A stretch of 64,000 nucleotides of DNA from Epiperipatus broadwayi (GCA_028023455.1 JAQFVV010012419.1:1844625-1908624), one strand, 5' to 3'. Positions 45,900 through 58,179 are shown, counted from the stretch's first letter. Translations and numbers: made by a program. Notes: generated from the letters alone by a model not told the origin.

Positions 45900-46890
45900 C
45901 GAGTTCTAATCCCTTATAATTTCATTACGTTGTATAGACAATATACTTATATTTAAATATATTGGTTTATAATCATTCAGTCATGCAATAATTATATATA
46001 TTTCACAAGTTTATTAATTTTTAATGAATGGTTTGATTTTTAGGCACCTAAAAAATAATTACAAAATATAATATTACATTTCTAAAAGTTTATTATTCAT
46101 TTTTAGAAGTGTTAGAGGTTATACAATGATTTATTGATCTAATATTTAAATTTATATATTATATTACAAATAACTTTATTTTCTATATTTTTGCATTCAA
46201 ATTTACATGAGTAGATTTCATTTATTTCAATTTAAATAAAAGGTAATTTTTCTAACACGGAATGATGTATAAAGTATAATTTTATGATGACCAATAAGTA
46301 TATAAACATGGCACAGAAAATAATGTTGTTTAGCGATGCTCATAAAATGATCAATTGAGTAAGCATATAAGTAAATATAGAAATATCTCTGAAATGACAA
46401 TAGTTTGTATAAAATTAGTAAATTCATTTTCCACAAAGATTATAATAAAATAGTTAGCATTTTCAAAACACTGTACTTCATTTAAATATTGCATCCATCT
46501 TAAATCCTACTTAAAATACCACTATTGCATATGAAAAAATAATTTTAAAAACCACATTGAAGATAAATACATTTGCATTAAAGACAAATAATATTGATCA
46601 AGACTATTGCCAAACACATGATATTTAAATCAATAAAATATATATCTTTCTTTAATAATGAATGACTATTCTATTTAATTGTTTCTGTATCATAAACTCA
46701 TATGGTAATGCTTCATTGATGAGCTTTGTAAAATATCTAAGAATTTCACAAAAAGAATTCTGATATTTGCATCACATGGAGAATTATGGGACATAGCAAC
46801 CTAATTTTTTCTCATCTTTATAACACTCACTATAACTTGCAGTAAATAATAAAAGATACCAGATAGTAGTTTTTATTAAATCCCTATCCT
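45900..46890. other. AT-rich spacer, nothing recognised
   Basis: No supported gene or structured repeat on either strand. Confidence 0.5.
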
Positions 46891-46894
46891 ATAT

Positions 46895-46965
46895 CATCTT
46901 ATCCAATATCCCCAGGCTAGTTTTAAGCTTATGGCTTTCATCAGTGGAAAGCTTGGATCTGGGAT
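46895..46965 (-). ncRNA. solitary hammerhead-like motif
   Basis: On the minus strand the core CTGATGA (complement of 46938-46944) is followed by a 4-bp stem II AAGC/GCTT around CATAA. Then comes AAAA in place of GAAA, the palindrome CTAG, CC in place of UH, and TGGGGATATTGG. That 3' part resembles family 1 (TTGGGGATATTC). It appears to be a single degenerate copy of a related repeat. Confidence 0.5.
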
Positions 46966-46974
46966 TAGTAGACC

Positions 46975-47485
46975 TGGATTTTAAAGATATAATATATTTC
47001 CTCCAGCACTTATATTATACTTTTTTGATATACTATCTAGCTATTAGAGCAAAGTAAAAAATGTATATATTTTTAATCTTAACCAACATGCGTGCATGGT
47101 TATATGTATTTGAAACCAGTTCAGTTCTTATAATTTATGGCATCCTTAGATTTTTATAAATATGAACACTTATTAATACTTACTAAAGGAAGTAGCATAG
47201 AAATGGGGGGAAATGCATCCGTAACAGCAATATGTAAGCTAAAGTCATATGATGAATCTGAGGTGAGAATTATGAGACTTAAACTTATATTAACTTCCCC
47301 ACTTATATATGAAATATACCTCTCTTATCTCTATTTAAATAAAAAACCAACTTCTAAAAAATATATAAAATATAAACCTTTAAACCTACTACATAGATAT
47401 GAAACATACTTTTTTTTTACATAACATGTCTAAAAGTAACTTTGTAATTAACTTCATAAATTGCCTTAATATATATATATATATA
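46975..47485. other. AT-rich spacer with one unassigned 95-codon frame
   Basis: The open frame at 47137-47424 is not recognised and has low-complexity, lysine/tyrosine-rich composition at its end. It is probably fortuitous. Confidence 0.4.
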
Positions 47486-47489
47486 TACA

Positions 47490-48668
47490 CACACCTGGGT
47501 CTCATTTCAGGCGATAGATAGGTTCCTCAGAAAACATGCACAAATGAAATCGTGCAAAAATATATGTAACTTAGCTTGAAAAAGGGGGGATATGGACTGT
47601 GATTTTTCAAAACTCATGTAAAAGCAAAGCACCAACGTAAAATTTACTTTAAAATTCGTGCAAAAAAAAATAAGGAAATAAAATATGACTAATAAAAAAT
47701 TTCAAATTTGAAAAAAATTGATACAAGACAAACTTTTTTTAACTATAATATTTAATTTTATTCAAAATAATATATTTTTATGCATAATTTACAGTACAGT
47801 AATTTACATTTTTTTATACACGTTTTAATTATTATCGCTATTTACTGATAAACAGTTTCATTTGCAAACTGGTAAAAAATATATTCTTCACAAGAGGAAA
47901 TACAATTAGCGCCACGTCCACTCTCATATTGTGTTAATGGTTTTCTGTTGATAACATAATTAGTAATTAATCTTTGAGATGATGATTTTATTAATTGTTT
48001 ATGAACTTAGACTTATGATAATAAAAAGACATTTATTCACCACTGCTGGGAAACATTTAATTAAAACTAACAACTAAAAATTAAATTCTTATTTTTGTCT
48101 TTAATTTTTTAATTTTCAATTCCGTTTAAAAATCAAATTTCGTTTTACATCACATTAATTTCAAGTCACCGTAAGTAATTTTTAAATTGTTAATTACAAT
48201 TAAAAATCAGATTTTAATTTTTAATTGTCAAATTTAATTGTGCCCACTGCTATTACTCACTTTTTAAAAATAAACTTGCGGACACTAAATGATTAATAAT
48301 TGATTACATTCTTTTTTAAAAAGCAAAAACAGAATGTGATTTAAAATGCAAAATTAACATGCACAATGTTTAAACAAATTTACATTATAATCTTAGAAAA
48401 TTTAATGTGTGTATACATAAAATGTGGAAATAATAATTTTAATTTCATTATTGCATAAAATCTTACTATTATAAAGCACTGAAAATATTGAAATTACTAA
48501 GATGAAAGTCGAATTCCAATAATGTGCTATTACTTTCAATATAACGTAAGTGCACAAAATTTATTATTCAAAGTAATATCACATTATTGGAGTTCGACTT
48601 CTGAGGAACATGAATCGTGTAACTTCAAAATCGTGTTAAATAAGTCCGCGTAAAGAGACCCAGGTGTG
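47490..48668. mobile_element. MITE-like element with 14-bp terminal inverted repeats
   Basis: CACACCTGGGTCTC at 47490-47503 is exactly mirrored by GAGACCCAGGTGTG at 48655-48668. The flanks are TA repeats on both sides, consistent with TA target sites. Subterminal text (GGTTCCTCAGAAAACATGCAC, AAATCGTG, TCCGCGTAAAG) is like the ends of pogo/Tigger-type elements; that family call is inference. There is no transposase frame in 1.18 kb, so it is non-autonomous. Near the right end, 48505-48540 and 48565-48600 form a further inverted repeat. Confidence 0.8.
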
Positions 48669-49079
48669 TATATATATACAGAGCATCAGTAATTTATAAT
48701 GTGATAGCTATTCTTCAGTATTCACAATCCATATTCCTCAATAATTTACCATTAATGCTTGGGTTAAATTTCATTCATGAATATTTTTTTTAACTATGAA
48801 TAGTTTTAAGACATTAATGTCTGTAAATTATTTAAATAGCTTTATAAAATCTTGACTTGTTTATAGAAAATAATATCAGTATATGCAATTAATAGACTAA
48901 TATTTTATAAACATTTCCAATATTCTTTATCAATTAAACACTCTACATTATTAACCTTAAAATTACTCTCCCCCCATACAATTATTCTCTATTATGATAT
49001 ATTTAATTTATTCATAAAAATGTTTTAATTTAAAATTTAATGTTCTTATTATTTTTATAATATTCTATGATGTCTTTTA

Positions 49080-49840
49080 ATTCTAATCATTATATGACTT
49101 TGTCTATCCATAAGTCATTAGGCAAATTTTTGTTCTAATTTCTTTATTTATTCCTTTTTTCCAATCCTTTTTTGGATGCTTTATGTTTTGCTTTCCTGGT
49201 GGTAACCAGTTTAGTATTTGTTTTGTAATTTTTTATAAGAGTTCTTCAATATTTGCCATACTATTCCAATTAGCTTGTTCTGATATCATTTATTATGGTG
49301 TTTCAATATTCCCTAGTTATTGAATTGTTTCATTGCTTATGTATTCTCTTTAAAACATTTCTTCCTCACTAGTAATCTATTACTGTAACCACAATTATAT
49401 TTGTATTTTTGCCTTTAACTGCAAAATATTACTTCCATATGCAATGATTATATCACATATTCATCATTCACTGACATTTTGATATATTCTGATACTTCTT
49501 TATAATTTCATTTATTTTTATATAGATATTTATATCACTCATATTTTGTCCATTTTCTAATACTATATCCTGATGTGTTTCTCCAATAGACATAATTTGT
49601 TTTGATTATATTTAGTTCCATGCTCCATTTTATATATTTCTCTATTAGCCATATAACTCAAATCATTCTAAGACAAAACTATTTGGTCTTTATCATAGCA
49701 CAACGCATAAAGAATTTTATTGTTATTTAGAGAAATTTCCATTTTCTCCCATTTTTTCCTCCATATTTTAAGAGCTTATTATCATTACTGTACAAAGAAT
49801 GTTGATCAAAGATAGCATTCCTGTTTAAGACTAATGGATA
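49080..49840 (-). pseudogene. heavily decayed LINE reverse transcriptase relic
   Basis: Minus-strand frames give a segment resembling an RT catalytic block (ILYALCYDKDQIVLS). Further on come AYGSNILQLK and ILNWLPPGKQNIKHPKKDWKKG. The last resembles the C-terminal ILN..PPGKR..GRPKK.W region of several LINEs. Stops are frequent. The clade cannot be decided; it differs from the RTE of this window. Confidence 0.45.
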
Positions 49841-50455
49841 TATTTATATTATTCTTTTTATAATTGCATTTTTACTTTTGCATAATTTTTATATAATTTC
49901 TTAATTGGTTTAATAAGTTACACACTTATTTTTGTCAATTCCAATGTTTATATCTTTTTAACATCTTTAGATTTAATGTGTATTAAGATATTTTTTTTAT
50001 TCAAGATTCTTACGTTTTTTTATTAAATAATTATTTTTATTTTAGGAATCACCTGTATATTTTTAGGAATAAATATAATTTTGACTTACTTTATGAGCTA
50101 TTAGATGCATTGAAACTTTTAATTAGTTTGTGCTAATTAGTAAAATATTGGCGTTTTTATAAATCTCAATAATTCGTGTGTATATATATATAAACAAGTG
50201 ACTATATCGATATAATATATATATATATATATATAAACAAGTGACTGTAGTCGACTATAATAATACCTGAAACTTCACAAAAGATTAGAGACATTTTAAT
50301 TATCTGAACGAGGTAAATCTAAAATAACTTATAATTATTTTATTTATGATAATTTAGAACTTCAAAATATAACTAGCATTTAAACAGGTCTATTTTTCTT
50401 TTTATTTAAATCCCTAAAATACCTAATAAGAAATGAAATATATATTTAAATCAAA

Positions 50456-50489
<34 letters not shown>

Positions 50490-50492
<3 letters not shown>

Positions 50493-52656
50493 AACGGGAC
50501 AGCGTTACATAGGGTTTAAATCTAGGAAAATATATGTATTATCACGAGACAAGCCGATGTAAACAAACACACACACATTCAAGCAATACAAAAGATTCTT
50601 AGCGTTATATTTGTAACCTTTAATAGTTTTCTTCCCATTTTAAACTACATTTATAAAATACAGATAATAATTGTCTAATTAAATAGTTAAGGCTTTCACA
50701 TAAAATTATTAATATAACATTCTCTAAAAATATAATAAAAGAAAATATAATATGCTCTAATAAAAATTCAAAGATAATTTCCACTCGTATACGCCACGGG
50801 ATATTTAAAATGTTTATTTTAAATTATAATTTTAGCAAAGGTAAAACTCATAGAAAAGATTTGAGAAAAGATTAAATGCTCGACTTCTAAAATTAATGTA
50901 GATTGTATTGTTCTTGTAAAAACACGCACACGCATGCACTCAAAGTGTGAATGAATAAGGTTTGTTAACTGAGATTGCAACATGAGATTGCCGAGACCAA
51001 AATTTGCCTTAAGCAAAAAGGATTGAGTGAACATTACGTCAAACACGGACCTGAACGACAACTCTTAAAAATATGGAACTCTGGGGGGAGATTGGATCCC
51101 AAGATAAGGATCACCGCTTATAAATATCAAACAAAATCTATTCAATGGCTTGTTCTGGCTTTTTCAGGCTTGTTCTTGCTTTTTTTTGCTGGCTTGCTTG
51201 GTTAACTTAACCTAACTTAACGTGTATTGATATTTTCGCTTAATGTGCTTATTTGATACAGCGTGATATAAAATAATATTCTTTCAGTTTGCCGTATCCA
51301 AGACGATCGTTATGAAATTAATACTTAGAGCGTCGATTGTCATGAGGGGCTAGAAAACCCTTCAGTGATTGATCGACGCTCCGCCACCAAATATCTCCGA
51401 AGCTATGAAAATTCAATAACATCTCCACGTGAAATTAATGCTCCAACCTAATAATTATGTTCCGAGAAATACCAACATCGTCCAGACCATGCTATGCTCA
51501 CTTTAAATAAACGAATCACTTCATTATGAAAGCCATCTCCCACGTTCAAATCCTCGTTTCACTCGAAGCAGCGGAAGTCAAAATCAAAATCCTAGGTAAA
51601 TAGTTTATTTTATATTATGTTTCATTCACTCAATTCGTAAACTCTTAAAGGCAATCTCATAGTTAATTAACATACACTTGTGTAAATAAATCATAAATTT
51701 GCTGTAATATTTAATCTATTATTGTAATCTATCTTAATCGTAGGACTTTTCAAAACATGAACTTTGAACTTAAGTGATATCTAATAAACCATAATCCGTA
51801 CTCTCAAAATGTAAAATGGAAACTTGTATTTATCATTCATACTTTATTATGTTTAATATGTTTCTCTGCGAGCGTGAATGTGTGTATGTGCGTGTGCGAA
51901 TAAAATTCAAATTAATATTTTTATATTCAATAAATTCGTTCAGTATATAAACAAGTCGAGCATTTCTCAAGTCTTTTCATACAATTAAAGTCTTATCTCA
52001 GTTACTCTTGATCATTAATAAATTTATCGTTAAATTATACTTATTTAGATTTAGATTTATTTTCAATGTTTCTTTTAAATGTAATATGCCAACATCGTGC
52101 CGTAAGTCACGATGTTTATTTATTTTCCTTAGTTAAGATAGACTTAAGAATTGGGCGGGTCTATAATAAATATGTAAACAAATGTCAAACAATTATATTG
52201 AGTATAGCAGATAGGGGGGATGATCTTATAAGCCTATTGTTCGGGGCATAAACGAACCGCCGTATTGGTCATAAACAACCAATAATCAAGTCTAGTGCTA
52301 GGATCAATCAGTTAGCAAACTAAACTTCTTTCCCATTAGTGAATTGTGCGTCTTTTCCGTAAGGAGTTGTCTTTGAAAACAATTATATAACGGCCTTGAG
52401 TAACCTTATTGGTCCATGCTGGGAGTTTGAGCTGGTGGGCGGGATTAGACTTCGGAATCGTTTTGATGTGACGTAAGGTGATGCGAGAAATTAAATTCCA
52501 CTTAAATAATCGTATCTGGCGCCCCCTTGTGTGGATAGTGAATAACTATCGATATAAGTAAATAAATAAAGCTTTACGCTATGTCATGTTTATTTCGAAG
52601 CCCGAATCTCTGTTAGGAAAGTACGGACGAAAGTTGATATAGACTCGTCGCTTACA
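50490..52656 (+). repeat. 5' LTR of element B (2167 bp)
   Basis: It starts TGTAACGGGACAGCGTTACA and ends ACTCGTCGCTTACA. An AATAAATAAAGC stretch about 90 bp before the end could serve as a polyadenylation signal. The short reciprocal frames seen at equal positions in all three LTR copies reflect LTR identity, not separate genes. Confidence 0.94.
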
Positions 52657-52658
52657 AT

Positions 52659-52720
52659 TGGCGCTTCCAACGTGAGGCTAATACAAATGAAGCTTCCAAA
52701 CGTGAAGTTAATGCAAATAA
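52659..52720 (+). other. primer binding site region of element B with a 29-bp duplication
   Basis: TGGCGCTTCCAACGTGAGGC starts two bases after the LTR. Compared with element A's TGGCGCCCAACGTGGGGC it carries an internal change and a small insertion. The segment GCTTCCAACGTGAGGCTAAT is followed about 29 bp later by the related GCTTCCAAACGTGAAGTTAA, so the priming region is partly doubled. Confidence 0.6.
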
Positions 52721-53060
52721 TGTGTTAGAGAAGCAAATCAAGATATTAGCAAAAGCGGCCGAACCTCGGAAAAGACGAAAAACTTTTTTAATGTAAACAA
52801 AAGCTTTGGACGAATACAAATAAACGGAACAAAAACTCAGTGATTCATAACATCGCAAACTTTAAATAAAACTTTGGGAGCCGGAGAGAAATAAATAAAA
52901 AAAAAAAAAACATAGCGGGAGATAGAGGAGCAGACGTCGGTCAGTCGCTGTTATCATAAATAAATAAAATAAAAGTAAAATAACCACAGTCCCGTAAACG
53001 GTAGTAACAAAAGTTATAATAGAACAGAGATAGATAAAGAATAAAAGAATCTATAACCAA

Positions 53061-54044
53061 ATGGACAACAATATCGATATCACGTGGGAAGAGACAGGGG
53101 AAAGCCCTATAACATTCAAGAAGACAGAAGTGAAAGAGGAGGCCGAATCAGACATGAAAATACTAATAAGAATGATGAGCCAGATGATGAAGGAGATGAA
53201 GGAGGGGAGAGAGGAACTCATTAGGGAGATCCGGAAAATAGGGAAGAGAGATACCGGAGAGTCAGAGGAGGAGCAGGGCAAAGAGGAAATAAAGACCGCC
53301 GAAGAGGAAAATGAAATCACCTCGATAAAAAGAGAGATCGGCACAACTAAGGCCGAAATAGAAGAGGCAAGAATTGAAATAAAAACAGCAAAGGCAGGAC
53401 TGGAAGACATCGTACAAAAGGTGGATGCGATGGATAGAAGGATAGAGGAGATCGAGCCACAACGGAACAGACCGAAAGAAATCATGGCCAAACGTATGGA
53501 GGAATTGGAGAAGAGAGTCGAACGGGGAATAAATGCGCGGGAACCAAGCCAGTCGTGGGCCGAAAGGCAAATCAAAATTGAAACCTTCAGAGCAGGCGAG
53601 AACGAGAGTCCGATGGACCACGTAGAGAGCGCACGGAACCTGTTTTCTGCACCCTCTAAACCAGAACCTGACAAAATTAATATCGCCAGCACGTACTTGC
53701 AAGGGCCAGCTAGGGATTGGTGGCGGACGATTGAATTTAAACCTAGATCGTTCGTAGAGTATCGTGAGGAGATACTACGGAGTTTTTGGAACGCCACCAG
53801 ACAGGAGGGGATCTACTTCCACATCACCAACGAGAAGTACGGGTCCAAACCGGGCGAGACTATAGCCCAATTCTACTACAGGCAGGTGGCCGGCCTCCAA
53901 CAGCTGCCAGCATATCACATGACCGAAGAGCAGATCGTCTCGATCGTCAGACATAACATGCCGACGGACATCAGGCGGATGATGATAAGCCGGGATGACA
54001 AGGGCATCCACAAGATGGGAGACGCCGTAGCAAGATTCGAGTGA
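53061..54044 (+). CDS. Gag of LTR element B (327 codons)
   Basis: Structural protein of a Ty3/gypsy-type element. Residues 1-75 are acidic with an MMSQMMKEMKEGREELIREI helix. Residues 80-165 are a long Glu/Lys coiled coil. Residues 170-327 look like a retrotransposon capsid: IKIETFRAGENESPMDHVES, INIASTYLQGPARDWWRTIE, FVEYREEILRSFW, ETIAQFYYRQVAGLQQLP and IVSIVRHNMPTDIRR. The start is the first ATG of the frame, after a short untranslated leader. It ends at TGA 54042-54044, but the same frame stays open for about 25 more Arg/Pro-rich codons to 54122, so the TGA may be a late nonsense change. A YYCRK-type segment near 54215 may be what is left of a zinc knuckle. Confidence 0.85.
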   Translation: MDNNIDITWEETGESPITFKKTEVKEEAESDMKILIRMMSQMMKEMKEGREELIREIRKIGKRDTGESEEEQGKEEIKTAEEENEITSIKREIGTTKAEIEEARIEIKTAKAGLEDIVQKVDAMDRRIEEIEPQRNRPKEIMAKRMEELEKRVERGINAREPSQSWAERQIKIETFRAGENESPMDHVESARNLFSAPSKPEPDKINIASTYLQGPARDWWRTIEFKPRSFVEYREEILRSFWNATRQEGIYFHITNEKYGSKPGETIAQFYYRQVAGLQQLPAYHMTEEQIVSIVRHNMPTDIRRMMISRDDKGIHKMGDAVARFE

Positions 54045-55090
54045 GCAGAAGGACGGGGAAGGCAGATAGAGAGGCCAAGACCAGATCTAGAAAGGAGAAA
54101 ACTACCACCAGATCGATACTAGTAAACACAAGAAAAAAAAAAAAACACACGCTGAAGGACACGGACTCGCCCCAGGAATACGGTCACCGGATTGCGATTG
54201 ATAAACAACTATTACTGTAGGAAACGACCTCGGACCAGAAGAAACATACATGTCGCATCACATCATACACAAACAAGGGGGGAAGGGGGGTCAATAAACC
54301 ATCTTTTCAACTAAAGCAGTAACTAACGGAAGAAAACTAGCCACTTTAAATAAATCAGTATTTTCGAAGCCACTTTAAATAAATCAGTATAGTGAAAGCC
54401 GTTGTAAATAAAGCAGCAATTGTGAAAGCCATTCTAAAGATTCCTGAAAGCCATTTTAAATCAAAGAACGTCGCCCGCCTTCAACTAACATATATTAATC
54501 AAAAACACACGGGGAAAAGACACGGAGACCAACTTGAGAAAAAAGAAAAGCCGGATCACGAGAAGTGCACTATTATTGTTCCTTCCCTCACTATTACCAT
54601 TGTGCTAGGAGGTACAGAGCTCGGATGTTTTGAGTACTTAGGGTTCTAGATTATTCGCTACCTCGTATTTGTCGTCGTTTTTGCAGAGGGGACTTCGGAT
54701 AGGTCCATCCCCCTGCCTCCCATTAGATAGGCCGAAAGGAAAGGCATAGATATTCGTAACCTTGCATCGCGGGACCTCAGAAATGTCCATCCCCATGCCA
54801 ACCTTCCACCCAGGGTGCCTGTACCAGATTGGGCAAGATATACCAATTATGGCACGCCGAGCTGAGTTCGTAGAGATCGAGTCCGAGCCTGACCACATAA
54901 CCTGCCACTTCGTTTTCTTTATGTGAGGGAAAGTCGAACCATAGGATAGTCGGCCAGAGTAGACAGTTAAAAGTCATGAACAGCGGGGTAAAGAGAAAAA
55001 AAAAAAATATTAGATAAATTGATATGAAGAAAAAAAAAAAAGAAAAAAAAATTAAAATGCCAAACCTCGCATTTTGATTTTTTTTAGACG
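54045..55090 (+). other. non-coding 3' internal region of element B
   Basis: No pol motif in any frame. It includes a degenerate ~31-bp repeat (GCCACTTTAAATAAATCAGT) at about 54340-54470, and A-rich and GGGG tracts. It corresponds in position to the non-coding tail of element A. Confidence 0.65.
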
Positions 55091-55103
55091 GATCGCGGGG
55101 ATA
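55090..55103 (+). other. probable purine tract of element B
   Basis: GGATCGCGGGGATA lies directly before the TGTAACGGG start of the 3' LTR. It is a weak but correctly placed plus-strand primer candidate. Confidence 0.45.
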
Positions 55104-57271
55104 TGTAACGGGACAGCGTTACATAGGGTTTAAATCTAGGAAAATATATGTATTATCACGAGACAAGCCGATGTAAACAAACACACACACATTCAAGCAA
55201 TACAAAAGATTCTTAGCGTTATATTTGTAACCTTTAATAGTTTTCTTCCCATTTTAAACTACATTTATAAAATACAGATAATAATTGTCTAATTAAATAG
55301 TTAAGGCTTTCACATAAAATTATTAATATAACATTCTCTAAAAATATAATAAAAGAAAATATAATATGCTCTAATAAAAATTCAAAGATAATTTCCACTC
55401 GTATACGCCACGGGATATTTAAAATGTTTATTTTAAATTATAATTTTAGCAAAGGTAAAACTCATAGAAAAGATTTGAGAAAAGATTAAATGCTCGACTT
55501 CTAAAATTAATGTAGATTGTATTGTTCTTGTAAAAACACGCACACGCATGCACTCAAAGTGTGAATGAATAAGGTTTGTTAACTGAGATTGCAACATGAG
55601 ATTGCCGAGACCAAAATTTGCCTTAAGCAAAAAGGATTGAGTGAACATTACATCAAACACGGACCTGAACGACAACTCTTAAAAATATGGAACTCTGGGG
55701 GGAGATTGGATCCCAAGATAAGGATCACCGCTTATAAATATCAAACAAAATCTATTCAATGGCTTGTTCTGGCTTTTTCAGGCTTGTTCTTGCTTTTTTT
55801 TGCTGGCTTGCTTGGTTAACTTAACCTAACTTAACGTGTATTGATATTTTCGCTTAATGTGCTTATTTGATACAGCGTGATATAAAATAATATTCTTTCA
55901 GTTTGCCGTATCCAAGACTATCGTTATGAAATTAATACTTAGAGCGTCGATTGTCATGAGGGGCTAGAAAACCCTTCAGTGATTGATCGACGCTCCGCCA
56001 CCAAATATCTCCGAAGCTATGAAAATTCAATAACATTTCCACGTGAAATTAATGCTCCAACCTAATAATTATGTTCCGAGAAATACCAACATCGTCCAGA
56101 CCATGCTATGCTCACTTTAAATAAACGAATCACTTCATTATGAAAGCCATCTCCCACGTTCAAATCCTCGTTTCACTCGAAGCAGCGGAAGTCAAAATCA
56201 AAATCCTAGGTAAATAGTTTATTTTATATTATGTTTCATTCACTCAATTCGTAAACTCTTAAAGGCAATCTCATAGTTAACTAACATACACTTGCGTAAA
56301 TAAATCATAAATTTGCTGTAATATTTAATCTATTATTGTAATCTATCTTAATCGTAGGACTTTTCAAAACATGAACTTTGAACTTAAGTGATATCTAATA
56401 AACCATAATCCGTACTCTCACAATGTAAAATGGAAACTTGTATTTATCATTCATACTTTATTATGTTTAATATGTTTCTCTGCGAGTGTGAATGTGTGTA
56501 TGTGCGTGTGCGAATAAAATTCAAATTAATATTTTTATATTCAATAAATTCGTTCAGTATATAAACAAGTCGAGCATTTCTCAAGTCTTTTCATACAATT
56601 AAAGTCTTATTTCAGTTACTCTTGATCATTAATAAATTTATCGTTAAATTATACTTATTTAGATTTAGATTTATTTTCAATGTTTCTTTTAAATGTAATA
56701 TGCCAACATCGTGCTGTAAGTCACGATGTTTATTTATTTTCCCTTAGTTAAGATAGACTTAAGAATTGGGCGGGTCTATAATAAATATGTAAACAAATGT
56801 CAAACAATTATATTGAGTATAGCAGATAGGGGGGATGATCTTATAAGCCTATTGTTCGGGGCATAAACGAACCGCCGTATTGGTCATAAACAACCAATAA
56901 TCAAGTCTAGTGCTAGGATCAATCAGTTAGCAAACTAAACTTCTTTCCCATTAGTGAACTGTGCGTCTTTTCTGTAAGGAGTTGTCTTTGAAAACAATTA
57001 TATAACGGCCTTGAGTAACCTTATTGGTCCATGCTGGGAGTTTGAGCTGGTGGGCGGGATTAGACTTCGGAATCGTTTTGATGTGACGTAAGGTGATGCG
57101 AGAAATTAAATTCCACTTAAATAATCGTATCTGGCGCCCCCTTGTGTGGATAGTGAATAACTATCGATATAAGTAAATAAATAAAGCTTTACGCTATGTC
57201 ATGTTTATTTCGAAGCCCGAATCTCTGTTAGGAATGTACGGACGAAAGTTGATATAGACTCGTCGCTTACA
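55104..57271 (+). repeat. 3' LTR of element B (2168 bp)
   Basis: It is nearly identical to 50490-52656, with the same TG...CA ends, and is followed by a TA repeat. It ends CGTCGCTTACA. Confidence 0.94.
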
Positions 57272-57294
57272 ATATATATATATATATATATAAT

Positions 57295-58175
57295 ACAAGC
57301 AATATTAAAACTTCAATCTAAAGAGAAAACCAAATAGGAATTTATTATAGTAGGTAGAATATTATTTTTTAAAAGCTCATATAAAAGCAGCTAAATATTG
57401 AAAACTCATACTCACGGATTGCCACGTGTTTTGTTGAGAAATGAATTTTGAATCTTTCTAAAGTTTTTTAAATTTCGTGTGGTTAAAGCATTGGACTCAC
57501 AGTATGTTTTGTGAAATTAGAAACTTCTTTAACAATTCAAATGGTTAACTTTTATCTGCAGAAAGTTTCTTTAATAGTATAATAAGTTGATTCAGAATAT
57601 TTTACACTTTACTAAACTTATAAAATTATTTAGATTGGTTGTATAACATAGTTGCAATATCATTGGACGAACACAAAATATGTTGGCAATATAGCTGAGT
57701 GTTTAAGGAAAAATAGACCCAAGTTTTGGGGTTTACTTAAATCTGTAATTTCTTCTGCAATCTGTAAATTTGCATCTGCAACTTTGCTTAAAATACTTTT
57801 CTTCATTCATAGGATTATTAAAAGATCTTGTCCAATTAAAATTTTGTTATAAAAATACAAGTTTTAGATCTTAATAAATAATTAAAATATATAAATATAT
57901 AGAAAAAAAACTAATTTGATTATTTTTTTTAAAAAAACTTTATTTAAAACAAATTTATTTAACCTAAAAACTAATTATTTTGTGTGTATGAATTATATAT
58001 ATTTACCAGATTCATGTACAAAAATCCATACCCACTTTAATATAATATAGAATCTGTGTGCATCTCCTTTAAATTCAGTATACAATAATTTAAATCTTAG
58101 TATACAATTTAAGAAACTGTCAGTAATAACATGCAAATACTTCACAGGTTAGTAGATTACACAATATTTTAAGTG
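57295..58175. other. AT-rich spacer between two element B insertions
   Basis: No gene, long repeat or tRNA-like box was supported here. Confidence 0.5.
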
Positions 58176-58179
58176 GAAT

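Larger units (their letters stand above)
50490..57271 (+). mobile_element. LTR element B: long-LTR, gag only, no pol
   Basis: A 6.8-kb element with two 2.17-kb LTRs (TGTAACGGGACAGCG...CTTACA), a modified tRNA-Lys-like primer site, one gag ORF and a G-rich tract before the 3' LTR. The 2.45-kb interior has no protease, RT or integrase motif. The two LTRs differ by about a dozen substitutions and one or two single-base indels by eye, roughly 0.6%, so insertion was recent. Both flanks are TA repeats. It is clearly unrelated in sequence to element A yet has the same architecture. GC content is visibly higher than in the surroundings. Confidence 0.9.

Noticed and set aside
45870-45925. B-box-like GAGTTCTAATCC after the 72-bp duplication
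   Set aside because: No convincing A box at tRNA spacing and no second copy; insufficient for a SINE or tRNA call.
48604-48625. CTGAGGA in the MITE right end
   Set aside because: There is no GAAA strand or stem II, and it is part of the conserved subterminal text of the transposon.
50819-51205. Reciprocal 80-aa and 76-aa frames repeated at 55.4-55.8 and 59.1-59.5 kb
   Set aside because: They lie inside LTR copies, so their apparent conservation is just LTR identity. The plus frame already differs at its end in the solo LTR, and the composition is not protein-like.
53051-54011. Antisense frames of up to 248 codons opposite gag B
   Set aside because: They are shadows of the Gag coiled-coil and capsid codons; there is no recognisable domain, and the sense frame has clear gag motifs.
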